Part shown: positions 9,323 through 18,807 of the stretch, piece after piece | How the letters are laid out: each line of letters opens with the position of its first letter | How positions within the stretch are numbered: the stretch's first letter is position 1 | The notes under the pieces: model-generated | The model's database searches: none | Told to the model about the DNA's origin: nothing | What the model saw: the letters and a program-made list of their open reading frames with translations, nothing else | Assembly: GCF_008801925.2 (NCBI RefSeq) | Contig: NZ_CP062804.1 | Location: 2,480,001-2,544,000, forward strand | DNA: 64,000 nucleotides | From: Cupriavidus basilensis | Lineage (GTDB): Bacteria > Pseudomonadota > Gammaproteobacteria > Burkholderiales > Burkholderiaceae | Direction of reading: 5' to 3' | Made by a program: the position numbers and the translations under genes

Positions 9323-10720
9323 ATGCCTACCACCACCAACGCACAAAGGGCCACCCTGCTGGCCGCTGCGCTCGGCTTTGTTGTCGTCCTGCTGGACGTC
9401 AGCGTCGTCAACGTCGCCCTGAATACCTTGCGGCAAGGATTCGCCACCGATGTGGCGGGGCTGCAATGGGTGATCAACGCCTATACGCTGGTGTTCGCGG
9501 CGTTGCTACTGACCAGCGGAGCGCTCGGAGATCGCCTGGGCGCCAGGCGGGTGTTCCTGATGGGGCTCGCGCTGTTCACGCTGATGTCGGTGGCGTGTGG
9601 CGCGGCGGGCAGCCTGGCGATGCTGGTGGTGGCCCGGCTGGGCCAGGGCATTGGTGCGGCGCTGCTGGTGCCGAACTCGCTGTCGATGCTCCAGCGTGCC
9701 TTTCCCGATCGCGAACAACGCAGCCGCGCAGTCGGCTGGTGGGGTGCGATCGGTGGTATTTCGCTAGCGGCCGGGCCGGTGCTTGGCGGCTTGCTGGTGA
9801 CCCACTTCGGCTGGCGCAGCATCTTCCTGATCAACCTGCCGCTGGGCCTGATTGGCCTGTATCTGACGTTGCGCCATGTCGCCGCCGATGGCGGCGGACA
9901 TCAACGCGGCCTGGATTGGCCAGGGCAAGGCGCGGCCATACTGGCGCTGGCGGCACTCACCGCATCGGTCACCGAAGCCGGCCGTCTCGGCTGGGGACAC
10001 GCCTGGGTGCAGGCGGGGCTGTGGCTGGCCTTGGCGTCGGCGGCCGCTTTCGTCCGCATCGAATCACGCAGTGCTGCGCCGATGCTGCCGCTGGCGCTAT
10101 TGCGCATCCCCGCGTTCAGGGTGGCGTCACTCGCCGGTGTGATCGTGAATTTTGCTTACTATGGCCAGATCTTTGTCTTCAGCCTGTTCTTCCAGCTTCA
10201 GCAGGGACTATCGCCACAGCAGACCGGGCTGGCGTTCCTCCCGATGACGGTGGTGCTGATGGCAGTCAACGTGCTCGCCGGCCGCCTGATCACGCGGATG
10301 GGCACGAGATACCTGATGGTGCTGGGATTGCTCCTGGCCGCCCTGGGTTACCTGCTGCTGTTGCCGGTGCGCATCGACGGCCCCTACTGGCTGCTCGCCC
10401 CACCGATGCTGCTGGCCGCCAGCGGCATTGCACTGATGGTGCCGACCATGACCAATGTCACGCTGTCAGCCGTCGATGGCTCCCGCGCGGGCATCGCCTC
10501 CGGCGTCCTCAACGCAGCGCGGCAGGTGGGCGGTATGCTCGGTGTCGCGGGGTTCGGTTACCTGGTGCACGACACTGCCCCGCAGGCCTTCATGCACGGC
10601 ATGCATCTCTCGCTCGGCCTCGCGGCCGCACTGCTGCTGGTGGGAGCCGTGATGTGCTGGTTTGGCATTCGCGCGGAACGTCCGTCCGCTAGTGAGGACG
10701 AGCGGCAAGGCGCCACTTGA
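9323..10720 (+). CDS. MFS transporter, DHA2 (EmrB/QacA-like) family
   Basis: 465 residues from ATG 9323, the start that puts the first membrane helix (LLAAALGFVVVLLDVSVVNVA) at the N-terminus. It shows the DHA2 motif C-like LDVSVVNVALNTL, the motif A loop GDRLGARRVFLMG, and about 14 predicted helices, as expected for drug:proton antiporters of the EmrB/QacA type. It probably exports hydrophobic or toxic compounds across the inner membrane. No HlyD-type adaptor gene is adjacent, so it may work alone. Expression is likely governed by the divergent LysR. Confidence 0.9.
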   Translation: MPTTTNAQRATLLAAALGFVVVLLDVSVVNVALNTLRQGFATDVAGLQWVINAYTLVFAALLLTSGALGDRLGARRVFLMGLALFTLMSVACGAAGSLAMLVVARLGQGIGAALLVPNSLSMLQRAFPDREQRSRAVGWWGAIGGISLAAGPVLGGLLVTHFGWRSIFLINLPLGLIGLYLTLRHVAADGGGHQRGLDWPGQGAAILALAALTASVTEAGRLGWGHAWVQAGLWLALASAAAFVRIESRSAAPMLPLALLRIPAFRVASLAGVIVNFAYYGQIFVFSLFFQLQQGLSPQQTGLAFLPMTVVLMAVNVLAGRLITRMGTRYLMVLGLLLAALGYLLLLPVRIDGPYWLLAPPMLLAASGIALMVPTMTNVTLSAVDGSRAGIASGVLNAARQVGGMLGVAGFGYLVHDTAPQAFMHGMHLSLGLAAALLLVGAVMCWFGIRAERPSASEDERQGAT

Positions 10721-10770
10721 ACCTGATGCTCCTGAAGTGGCACCGTCGCTTGCTCGGCGGGCCGGTCCGA

Positions 10771-11963
10771 TCACACTCCGGATTTCGACAGCGGGATACC
10801 GGCGCTGTGTGGATTGCCTTCCCTGGAGTCCTCGGGCAACAGGTTGCCATCGTCGAGCGCGGCATCGGCTTTGGCGGTTTCAGGAAAGCGCTCGGGATAC
10901 AGATGCCGCTGCGCAGCCTCCCGGTCAAAGGTACCGGACCACTTGGCAATGACCACGGTAGCGACGCTGTTGCCGATCGTATTGCAGGTGGCGATCGCCA
11001 TCGACAGGAAGCGGTAGACGCCGAAGATAACGGCCAGCCCTTCGACCGGCAGCATCCCGGTCGAAGTCACCGTTGCGGCGAAGACCACGAAGGAGCCGCC
11101 GGAGACGGTCGCCGCGCCCTTGGAAGTCAGCAGCATCAGCAACAGGATGCCAATCTGCTGATCGAGCGACAGCGGCACGCCGTAGGCATGCGCGATGAAC
11201 ATCACGCCCATGGCCATGAAGAGCGAGGTGCCATCCAGGTTGAATGCGTAGCCGGTTGGCAGCACCAGGCCGACGCAATCAGCACCGCGGTGCCGTTGCT
11301 GCCGACCGAATAGGCTACTGCGCCGAACGTGCCGATCGGCGCCAGTTTCATCACCAGGTTGATGAAGGAGAACAGTACCTCGGATATCTGGCCGAGGCCC
11401 TCGTTGATCTTCTCGCGCCGGCCTTCCGGAATGGCGAGGATGCCGATGCCGACCATCACCGCAAGCACCACCACCTGCAGCAGTTCGCCCTTGGCGAACG
11501 CCCCGACAAAGTTGTCTGGCACGACGTGGGCCATGAACTCGAGGAAGCCGTGCGGCCCGGCTTTGGCCACCACCGGCGGGGCGGCGCCGGTGGCTACCGT
11601 GGTCATGCCCTTGCCGATCTGCAAGAGGTTACCCGCCAGCATGCCCACGACCAGGGCAATGGTCGAAAGCACTTCGAAATAGAAGATGGAGCGCCAGCCG
11701 ACGCGGCCGGCACTCTTCACATCGCCGGCTGATGCCATGCCGTGGACAATGGTGAGGAACACAAGCGGCGCCACGCCCGCCTTGATCAGCGAGAGGAACA
11801 TGTCGCCGAGCAGCTTGAGCTGCGAGGCGAATTTCGGGAAGAGGAAGCCCACCGCGATGCCCAGCACCAGGGACACCAGCACTTGTATACCCAGCTTGCG
11901 ATACCAGGGTAGTTTTCTCGGGGGCGAGATCAGCGCATCTGCGCTGGATGAATGGTTTTCCAT
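10771..11963 (-). pseudogene. dctA: dctA-like dicarboxylate:cation symporter, internal deletion and frameshift
   Basis: The 5' part from ATG 11963 encodes a DctA/GltP-type N-terminus (PWYRKLGIQVLVSLVLGIAVG, APLVFLTIVHGMASAGD, LAPIGTFGAVAYSVGSNG). Near 11265-11280 the text jumps to LVLPTGYAFNLDGTS in another frame, which then runs to the C-terminus (TCNTIGNSVATVVIAKW). Compared with E. coli DctA about 70 residues between these points are missing, including the conserved SSSESALP hairpin region, and the join is out of frame. The frame opened at 11963 therefore ends at 11202 with unrelated residues. Both ends are otherwise well preserved, so the lesion looks recent. The gene would have formed a unit with the lyase just upstream. 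Confidence 0.88.
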
Positions 11964-11986
11964 ATCTGTCTCCTCGATGCGGCTTC

Positions 11987-13357
11987 TTACACACCGCTCG
12001 ACAGCGCGACGGCGCGGTCCACCATCTGCGGTGCCAGGCCGAGATAGTTGGCCGGATCCGTCAAACGGTCGATCGCCGCACGATCGAAGTGTTGCGTGAC
12101 CTCAGGCAGCGCCATCAGCGCCTCGGCCAGCGTGCCGCCCTTCTCGTTCACGGTGCGGCAGGCGTCGTAGACGATGTCGTGCGCCTGCTGGCGGCCGGTA
12201 AAGGGGGCCATGCCCATCATCACCGCCTCGGCCACGATCAGGCCACGGGTGATGCCGAGGTTGTGCTTCATGCGTTCGGTATCGACGATGAGGCCGCCAA
12301 GCGCGAACTTCGCCTGGTAAAGGGCACCCGCAGTGAAGATGAAGCTCTCGGGAATCGCAATCCACTCCGCATGCCATGGGCCGGTCGCGCGCTCGAAGTC
12401 TTGCACCATGGCATCGACCATCAGGCCGGCATGCTGTCGCACGGCCTTCGAGGCGGCCAGCATCAGTTCGCTGGAGATCGGGTTGCGCTTTTGCGGCATG
12501 GTGCTGGAGGCGCCACGGCCTTTGACGAAGGGCTCGTAGACCTCGGCGAACTCGGTCGACGCCATGATCATGATGTCGAGTGCGATCTTGCCAAGGGAGC
12601 CCGTGATCAGTGCGAGCAGGTTCACCGCCTCGGCGAAGCCGTCCCGTGCCACATGCCAGGTGGTTGCCGGCACGCCCAGCCCAAGTTCCTCGGCCATCGC
12701 CTGCTGCACCGCGAAGCCCTTGTCGCCCAGCGAGGCCAGCGTGCCCGCCGCACCGGCAAACTCCACCACGGCCACCCGTGGACGCAATTGCGCCAGGCGC
12801 TGCTGGTGGCGGTCGAACATGGCGAGCCAGATCGCTACCTTGTAGCCAAAAGTGACCGGAAGCGCCTGCTGCAGGTGGGTGCGGCCGGCCATGGGCGTGT
12901 CGCGATGCTTGACCGCCAGGCCGGCCAGGATGCCACGCAGTTCGCGGATATCAGTATCGATGCTGTCGAGCGCGTCGCGCACCTGCAGTGCCACCGCGGT
13001 GTCCATGATGTCCTGCGTGGTCGCGCCCCAGTGCACGTAGCGGCCGGCATCGCCGCACATGCCAACCAGCTGATGCACCAGCGGCAGGATCGGGTACCCC
13101 ACGATGTCCGTCTCCTCGCGCATATGGTCGAAGTCGATGCGCTCGATGCGCGACTCGCGCGCAATCACTTCCGCCGCCTCGGCCGGGATCACGCCGACGC
13201 GCGCTTCGGCCTTCGCCAGCGCGATCTCGGCGTCGATGTATCGCTGGATCAGCGCCCGGTCGGAGAAGATCTCGCGCATCCTGGCGGTGCCAAAGGCATC
13301 GCGGAACAGAATCGAATCAACAACGGTGCTAGCCACGGGGACGGGAAAAGTGGACAT
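11987..13357 (-). CDS. fumarase/aspartase superfamily lyase (adenylosuccinate lyase / CMLE-like)
   Basis: 456 residues from ATG 13357 (CAGAGG upstream); an upstream in-frame start exists but begins inside the operator. The superfamily signature SSTMPQKRNP lies around residues 283-293, preceded by TTQDIMDTA and AGRTHLQQALP, the other two conserved blocks that build the active site shared between subunits. Members eliminate an amine or carboxyl-bearing group from succinyl or muconate-type substrates to give fumarate or a lactone. The protein is closer in look to PurB-like/3-carboxymuconate cycloisomerase-like lyases than to FumC. Pairing with a dicarboxylate transporter gene (now broken) and a dedicated operator suggests a catabolic role on an N-substituted dicarboxylate rather than purine synthesis; this is inference. 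Confidence 0.82.
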   Translation of the reverse strand: MSTFPVPVASTVVDSILFRDAFGTARMREIFSDRALIQRYIDAEIALAKAEARVGVIPAEAAEVIARESRIERIDFDHMREETDIVGYPILPLVHQLVGMCGDAGRYVHWGATTQDIMDTAVALQVRDALDSIDTDIRELRGILAGLAVKHRDTPMAGRTHLQQALPVTFGYKVAIWLAMFDRHQQRLAQLRPRVAVVEFAGAAGTLASLGDKGFAVQQAMAEELGLGVPATTWHVARDGFAEAVNLLALITGSLGKIALDIMIMASTEFAEVYEPFVKGRGASSTMPQKRNPISSELMLAASKAVRQHAGLMVDAMVQDFERATGPWHAEWIAIPESFIFTAGALYQAKFALGGLIVDTERMKHNLGITRGLIVAEAVMMGMAPFTGRQQAHDIVYDACRTVNEKGGTLAEALMALPEVTQHFDRAAIDRLTDPANYLGLAPQMVDRAVALSSGV

Positions 13358-13395
13358 ATCGGCCTCTGAGGTAATTGCTGGTTTCACGAACACAC

Positions 13396-13445
13396 GCCAA
13401 TATGTTCGAACATATTAAACATATAATATGTTTGAACATATTGGC
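13396..13445. promoter_or_regulatory. 50-bp AT-rich nested dyad operator upstream of the lyase
   Basis: The block begins GCCAATATGTTC and ends GAACATATTGGC, so its ends are mutually complementary. Inside are a perfect 18-base palindrome at 13399-13416 (AATATGTTCGAACATATT), a near-identical copy at 13425-13442, and a central AAACATATAATATGTTT. The two copies are spaced 26 bases. This is a strong two-site repressor operator about 40 bases before the lyase start. Confidence 0.75.
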
Positions 13446-13872
13446 AAGTATGGGTTTACCCTAGGACCTTGATCGCGGCGCGTTGCGGCCGCTGCATGGC
13501 CGAGATACGCCAGGATGTGCGTGCCTTCCATGTCGGCGACACCGACATCTCACGCGCCCTTGGGCTGACGCCGGGAGAGGCGGCACATCAGAGGCTGTGC
13601 GAGCGGCGACTCGCACAGGTGGATCACAGGTGGATGCATCCCGGTCGACGACGGCAGCCTGGTGCGGGAACAGCGCGCGATTCAGACCACGGGGCACACT
13701 GCGCGCACGCGTCGTGTGAGTGCCAGGAAGGTCGTCGCGTAGCACAGTTATCGCATCGCCCGTCGCGAACCGCGCGCGCAATCGGCGACAAGTCAGACGC
13801 AGTGCGATGCCTATTGGACTTTGCTCGCGGCCGCGATGATCGCGGCGGCAACTCGCGCGGTATGGCGTCGGT
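13446..13872. other. intergenic stretch, possible regulator relic
   Basis: About 430 bases without a convincing gene. A plus-strand frame (13469-13876) contains ISRALGLTPGEAAHQ and AQVDHRWMHPG, faintly like the effector (UTRA) domain of GntR/HutC regulators, but no HTH precedes it and it has no good ribosome site. It may be a relic of the divergent regulator of the lyase; I do not call it a gene. Confidence 0.25.
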
Positions 13873-14925
13873 CTAGCTCGCTGCTTCGATTACTGCGTCC
13901 GCAAAGGCGTTGGGCGCTTCCTGCGGCAGATTGTGACCGACTCCGCCTGTGAGATTGCGGTGCACGTATTTGCCGACGAACTTTCTCGCATACGCCTCAG
14001 GCTCCGGATGGGACGCGCCATTGGCGTCGCCTTCGAGGGTGATCGTCGGCACGGTAATGACCGGCGCGGCAGCAAGACGCGCCTCCAGCGCATCGTATTG
14101 CGGCTCCCCGTTTGAGGCACCCAATCGCCAGCGGTAGTTGTCGATCACGATCGCAACGTGGTCCGGGTTCTGCAAGGCACTTGCGGATCGTTCGAACGTC
14201 GCATCGTCGAAGTGCCATTTCGGTGACGCAAGTTGCCAGATAAGCCTCGCGAAGTCGCGCCGATTCGCTTCATAGCCCTGCCTGCCCCGCTCCGTTGCGA
14301 AGTAGAACTGATACCACCACGCGAGCTCCGCCTTCGGCGGCAACGGCGCCTTGTTGCCCACCTGGCTACCGATCAGATAGCCACTCACCGAAACCAATGC
14401 CTTGCAGCGCTCCGGCCACAGCGCTGCCACGACGTTGGCCGTGCGCGCGCCCCAGTCGAAGCCGCCGATGATCGCCTTCTGGATCTTCAGCGCATCCATC
14501 AGCGCGATGAGGTCGACGGCGAGCACCGACTGCTGGCCATTGCGGACCGTATCCCGGGAAAGAAACCGCGTCGTGCCAAAGCCGCGCAGGTACGGGACAA
14601 TCACCCTATAGCCCTTCGATGCGAGCCGAGGCGCGACGTTGGCGAAGCTCTCGATGTCATAAGGCCAGCCGTGGAGCAAGATCACGACAGGGCCATTGCC
14701 CGGGCCGACTTCCGCATACCCTACGTTCAGGACGCCGGCATCGATCTGCTTGATCTCGGCGAACGATGCAATTGACGCTGCGGTATGCGCGCTTGCAGCA
14801 GGCTGGCTCGACTTCTCGACTTGCGCGTTCGCTAGCCCGCTCAAGACCGATTCCATCGCACCAACGCTGACAACTGCCGTCCCCAGAAAGCGTCGACGAC
14901 GGGTGTTTATCTGATTCGACATCAA
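13873..14925 (-). CDS. alpha/beta hydrolase, epoxide-hydrolase/dehalogenase-like, Tat-exported
   Basis: 350 residues. The N-terminus RRRRFLGTAVVSVGA is a twin-arginine signal, so the enzyme is likely exported folded. The alpha/beta-hydrolase core shows HGWP (85-88, oxyanion hole) and GGFDWGAR with nucleophile Asp157, the Asp type used by epoxide hydrolases and haloalkane dehalogenases rather than the Ser of esterases. The general-base His is about residue 331 (GVGHNLPQEAP). It is the last gene of a run of five intact same-strand catabolic genes. Real substrate unknown; exported versions are often annotated as epoxide hydrolases or non-haem haloperoxidase-like enzymes. Confidence 0.82.
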   Translation of the reverse strand: MMSNQINTRRRRFLGTAVVSVGAMESVLSGLANAQVEKSSQPAASAHTAASIASFAEIKQIDAGVLNVGYAEVGPGNGPVVILLHGWPYDIESFANVAPRLASKGYRVIVPYLRGFGTTRFLSRDTVRNGQQSVLAVDLIALMDALKIQKAIIGGFDWGARTANVVAALWPERCKALVSVSGYLIGSQVGNKAPLPPKAELAWWYQFYFATERGRQGYEANRRDFARLIWQLASPKWHFDDATFERSASALQNPDHVAIVIDNYRWRLGASNGEPQYDALEARLAAAPVITVPTITLEGDANGASHPEPEAYARKFVGKYVHRNLTGGVGHNLPQEAPNAFADAVIEAAS

Positions 14926-15030
14926 TACCTCCTCTCTTCAGGTTGATTCATTTCGCGCCAAGCACGCGTGGCGTGAGCCGACGCTTCGCTCTTTGCACTC
15001 AACCCGGCTAGGCCGGAAGCGCGCTCGGCT

Positions 15031-16098
15031 TCAGACCGCTTCATCGAGCAACGGATAGTCGTTGTAGCCGATTTCGTCGTCCGTATAGATCGTTTCCGGA
15101 TTGACCCTATTGAGCGGTGCACCGCGTCGAAAACGCTCGACGAGATCCGGGTTGGCGATAAACGGACGCCCGAACGCCGCCGCGTCCGCCTCGCCGCGCT
15201 CGATAGCCAACTCAGCGCTCTCCCTCGTCAGCCCTTCGTTGAGAATGTAGGCCCCTTTGAAGACGCGCCGCACGTCGCGGCCGATGCGGTCGTCGCCGCG
15301 ATCCAGCGCCTCGCGCGCAAAAATAAAAGCGAGGTTGCGCGCGTTGAGTTGCTCGGCGACATAAGTAAACAGCGCACGCGGATTCGAATCACGCACCGAG
15401 TACGCACTTGACATCAGGTTCAGATGCACGCCAATGCGGCCCGCCGGCCAGGCCGTGAGCAACGCGTCGACGGCCTCCAGCAAGAAGCGCGCGCGATTCT
15501 CGATCGAACCACCATAGCGGTCGGTCCGCAGGTTAGATCCGTCGTGCAGAAACTGATCAAACAGGTAGCCATTTGCCGCGTGAAGCTCGACGCCATCGAA
15601 ACCAGCGCGTTTAGCGTTTTCGGCGCCGACCCTGAAATCCTCCACAATGCCGGGAATTTCTTCGGTCTCCAGCGCACGCGGTACCGTGTATGGGCGCTGA
15701 GGCCGCACACGCGTGACATGGCCTTCTGGCGCGATGGCGCTGGGAGCGACCGGAAGTTGGCCATCGTGGTACAGCGGGTCGGACACTCGCCCAACGTGCC
15801 ACAACTGGGAGACGATCAGGCCGCCCGCCTCGTGGACCGCGGAAGTGACCTCTTTCCAGCCAGCAATCTGCCTCTCGGTCCAGATACCCGGCGTGTTGGG
15901 ATAGCCGACGCCCTGAGGCGTGACCGAAGTAGCTTCAGTAATGACGAGTCCGGCGCTCGCACGCAGCGCGTAGTGCCGTGCGTTGAGGGCACTGGGACTA
16001 CGCTCGGCGAACGCGCGCATGCGCGTGAGCGGTGCCATGATGATGCGGTTCGACAGCTTCAACGCGCCAATCTGGATGGGATCGAATAGTGTGGACAT
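15031..16098 (-). CDS. Old Yellow Enzyme family ene-reductase (NemA-like)
   Basis: 355 residues from ATG 16098 (MSTLFDPIQIGALKLSNRI); a longer frame upstream adds an unlikely tail. It is an FMN-binding TIM barrel with the OYE active-site pair His173/Asn176 in HAANGYLFDQFLHDGSN, followed by RTDRYGGSIENR. Near the end, DAAAFGRPFIANPDLVERF is the FMN-phosphate-binding end of the barrel. These enzymes reduce activated C=C bonds, and some also nitro groups and nitrate esters, using NADPH. Cytoplasmic. One unusual point is the segment GVHLNLMSSAYS, where relatives usually read RLSP followed by a small loop; this could change substrate range. Confidence 0.88.
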   Translation of the reverse strand: MSTLFDPIQIGALKLSNRIIMAPLTRMRAFAERSPSALNARHYALRASAGLVITEATSVTPQGVGYPNTPGIWTERQIAGWKEVTSAVHEAGGLIVSQLWHVGRVSDPLYHDGQLPVAPSAIAPEGHVTRVRPQRPYTVPRALETEEIPGIVEDFRVGAENAKRAGFDGVELHAANGYLFDQFLHDGSNLRTDRYGGSIENRARFLLEAVDALLTAWPAGRIGVHLNLMSSAYSVRDSNPRALFTYVAEQLNARNLAFIFAREALDRGDDRIGRDVRRVFKGAYILNEGLTRESAELAIERGEADAAAFGRPFIANPDLVERFRRGAPLNRVNPETIYTDDEIGYNDYPLLDEAV

Positions 16099-16212
16099 CT
16101 GCAGGATTCTCGTTTCGGTATTGAAGATAAAAGGGACGGTCGCTCCGTTTCCGTTGCCTGGACACGATGGGTGATGCAAAGGGCTGTCCAGATCGCCGTC
16201 CACGCTTGAGGA

Positions 16213-16350
16213 CTAGCTGGCACACGACGCGCTATCCTCTCTTGCCACGCCACTCCGGGCTTCAATGGCTCTGATCCCGAAGTCGGTAAGCCCGGCGACG
16301 AAGTGCTCGGGCGTCGAAGTGGTCTTGTAGTGAAAGTGAATCGTCGACAT
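16213..16350 (-). pseudogene. truncated SRPBCC-type protein remnant
   Basis: A frame of 45 residues begins MSTIHFHYKTTSTPEHFVAGLTDF, the start of a polyketide-cyclase/SRPBCC-like protein of normally over 100 residues. After residue ~25 it loses similarity and stops. It lies between the ene-reductase and the epoxide hydrolase genes on the same strand, so it was probably an operon member that lost its 3' part. Confidence 0.6.
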
Positions 16351-16414
16351 GGCAAGTTCCTTGGCTGGCTGGGGCTGGTCGCTCAAAGGAATGGCTGGCG
16401 CGATGCCGGCCGCC

Positions 16415-17761
16415 CTACACCGTGACTCGCGCACGCAAGGGTCGGAAACCCGTGCGCAGCTCATCGGCGAAAGCCTTTGGCTGCTCCCATGCCGCGAAAT
16501 GCCCTCCCTTTTCGAGGCGGTTGTAGTGGATGAGCTTTGAATAGGCTCGCTCGGCCCAGCTGCGTGGCGCCGCATAGATTTCGTCTGGGAAGACGCTTAC
16601 GGCGACCGGGATGGTGACGTGCTTGACATCGAAGAACGCCAGCTTGTTTTCCCAATAGAGTCGCGCTGAAGAGATCGCGGTTTTCGTCAGCCAGTACAGC
16701 GTGATGTTGTCGAGGATGTCGTCGCGCGTGAGGCCCTCAGCTTGACCGTCGAACACCCGTGCGATGAGCGCTTGACTGGCCGCATCGTGGTCAAGGATCC
16801 AGCCGGCCAGGCCGATTGGAGAGTCTTCGATGCCATAGAGCGTTTGCGGGCGGTTCGCCATCTCGATCGCGTACCCGAGGCCATGCTTGAAGAAGGTGTC
16901 CAGCTGCCCGTATGCATGCTGCTCGTCCACGGACAGGCCGGCGGGCGCCGGCTCACCGTACTTGAGCGCCCTTGATACATCGGGGGGCACGGTCGCGGGC
17001 ATATTGACGTGAATGCCAAGCAGCTCCGGCGGGGCAATCAGCGCCATCTGCTCCGACACGGCATCGCCCCAGTCACCGCCCTGCGCCACGAATCCCTTGT
17101 AGCCGAGGCGGCGCATCAGGGCAATCCATGCGTGCGCGATGCGCACCGGGTCCCAGCCGGTCGTCGTCGGCTTTCCGGAGAATCCGTAGCCGGGGATCGA
17201 GGGAATCACGACGTCGAACGCATCGGCTGCCTTGCCGCCATGTGCGGTCGGATCCGTAAGCGGGCCGATGACCTTCAACTGCTCGATCACCGATCCGGGC
17301 CAACCGTGGGTGATGATGACGGGCAGCGCGTTGGCGTGTTTCGACCGTACGTGGATGAAGTGGATGTCGACGCCATCGATGGTGGTCATGAATTGCGGCA
17401 AGGCATTCAGCCGGGCTTCCACTTTGCGCCAGTCGTGCTGGGTCGCCCAGTAGCGGGCGAGTTGCTGCATGGTTGCCAATCTAACGCCCTGCGATTCATC
17501 GGTGACGGTTTCCCGCGTGGGCCAGCGCGTTGCAGCGATCCGCCGGCGCAGATCCACCAGCGCCTCCTGCGGAACGGCTATGCGGTACGGGCGGATGGCA
17601 TCCGTGGCGCCGACCGTCCCAACGGATGCCTGGGCAGCCGATGCCTCGCCGGCAAACACGGGCAGGCCAATGCCATAGCCGGCTGCTGCGGCGGAGACAC
17701 CAAGAAAATCGCGACGGGTTAGCCGTTTCGCTTCCGGGAGAGGGTTGTCAAACGTTTTCAT
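16415..17761 (-). CDS. epoxide hydrolase (EHN-domain, juvenile-hormone type), Tat-exported
   Basis: 448 residues. A twin-arginine signal (LTRRDFLGVSAAAAG) is followed by the epoxide-hydrolase N-terminal domain (IRPYRIAVPQEALVDLRRRI, then TRWP), then the alpha/beta fold with HGWPGS (152-157) and QGGDWGDAV carrying nucleophile Asp230. The catalytic His is in KGGHFAAWEQP near the C-terminus. Length and domain order match microsomal-type epoxide hydrolases, which open epoxides to diols. Being exported is unusual for detoxification of cytoplasmic epoxides and suggests action on compounds entering the periplasm. It probably works with the other exported hydrolase at 13873. Confidence 0.9.
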   Translation of the reverse strand: MKTFDNPLPEAKRLTRRDFLGVSAAAAGYGIGLPVFAGEASAAQASVGTVGATDAIRPYRIAVPQEALVDLRRRIAATRWPTRETVTDESQGVRLATMQQLARYWATQHDWRKVEARLNALPQFMTTIDGVDIHFIHVRSKHANALPVIITHGWPGSVIEQLKVIGPLTDPTAHGGKAADAFDVVIPSIPGYGFSGKPTTTGWDPVRIAHAWIALMRRLGYKGFVAQGGDWGDAVSEQMALIAPPELLGIHVNMPATVPPDVSRALKYGEPAPAGLSVDEQHAYGQLDTFFKHGLGYAIEMANRPQTLYGIEDSPIGLAGWILDHDAASQALIARVFDGQAEGLTRDDILDNITLYWLTKTAISSARLYWENKLAFFDVKHVTIPVAVSVFPDEIYAAPRSWAERAYSKLIHYNRLEKGGHFAAWEQPKAFADELRTGFRPLRARVTV

Positions 17762-17896
17762 TCAGAATCCTTCATCTCGTATCAAATTTCCGTCGCTCCC
17801 GGGCGTCCCCGATGCGTTAGAACGGGGCTTTCGGCAATGGACTGAGCCTGGGCGACGGACGGCGGGCGCTGGTCGCCGACCGATCTGTCCGCGCCG

Positions 17897-18790
17897 TCAG
17901 AGGTTCTTCCTGAACCAGTCGACGGCCTCGCGCGAAGCGCTCGGAAGCTCAGCAAGGTAGGGATCGAAATGGCCGCCCTTGAGCATGACCATCCGCTTCG
18001 GTTCCAGTGCCAGCTCGTACGCCTTGAGCGCCAGGTCGGTGACGGCGATGTGGTCGCGCTCGGCGACCAGCATCAGCAGCGGGGTCGGGGATACGCGATC
18101 GATGAAGGCTCCTGGCGAGTACATGCGTGCCCAGCGCGTCGAGCGCAGCGTGAGCCTGTTTTCCCAGATGCCGTCCGGCACCGGGCGCAGGTAAAAGCTC
18201 ACGGCATCCGCAGCCTTGTAGGCGGCCGGCCCGGAGGGATCGTTGGAGACGATCTGCTGCATCTCCGGCGGTTCGCCATTGAGTTGTGCCCGCTCGTCGG
18301 CCGCAAACCTCGCCTCGAGGTCGGCGACGGCCTCCGGCGGAACCCGCCGAAGCCCCGCGGCATGGCCGTCGATGGTGGGCGCTTGCGCCACCACCGCCTT
18401 CAGACGCCGGTCCGTCGCGCCCAGCACGATGGCATGCCCGCCGGCAAAGCTCGTGCCCCAGATGCCGATGCGGTTCTCGTCCACCTCCGGCCGCGCTTGC
18501 AGATAGGAGATCGCGCGGCGCCAATCAGCGATCTGTTGCCAGGGGTTGATGTCTTGCCTTGGCGCGCCGCCACTGTCGCCAAAGTTGCGGTGATCGTGTA
18601 GCAGTACGACAAAGCCGGCCTTTGCGAAGGCCTCGGCGAACGACGCGATGCCATGGTATTTCGTACCCGCGAAGCCGTGCGCCATGGTGATGGCCGGCAG
18701 CGGCGCGTTGTGGTGCTCCGGCACAAACAGCCATGCCGACAGCTCGATACCACCCTCGACGGGAAAACGTACGTCTTGCTTCTGAAACAT
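17897..18790 (-). CDS. alpha/beta hydrolase (dienelactone-hydrolase/acetyl-xylan-esterase-like)
   Basis: 297 residues from ATG 18790, preferred over an ATGA-coupled start at 18811 because CAGGAG lies just upstream. The fold shows a nucleophile elbow GTSFAG with Ser114 and a late His in KGGHFDPYL; MAHGFAGTKY near residue 37 supplies the oxyanion hole. No signal peptide, so cytoplasmic. It resembles X-Pro dipeptidyl-peptidase-like and dienelactone-hydrolase-like esterases; substrate unknown. It follows the enoyl-CoA hydratase gene directly and belongs to the same transcription unit. Confidence 0.82.
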   Translation of the reverse strand: MFQKQDVRFPVEGGIELSAWLFVPEHHNAPLPAITMAHGFAGTKYHGIASFAEAFAKAGFVVLLHDHRNFGDSGGAPRQDINPWQQIADWRRAISYLQARPEVDENRIGIWGTSFAGGHAIVLGATDRRLKAVVAQAPTIDGHAAGLRRVPPEAVADLEARFAADERAQLNGEPPEMQQIVSNDPSGPAAYKAADAVSFYLRPVPDGIWENRLTLRSTRWARMYSPGAFIDRVSPTPLLMLVAERDHIAVTDLALKAYELALEPKRMVMLKGGHFDPYLAELPSASREAVDWFRKNL

Positions 18791-18807
18791 CAATGCGCTC
18801 CTGGTTG

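Noticed and set aside
13469..13876. Plus-strand frame as a GntR/HutC regulator
   Set aside because: Only ten to twenty residues recall a UTRA domain, no HTH, no ribosome site; treated as intergenic relic.
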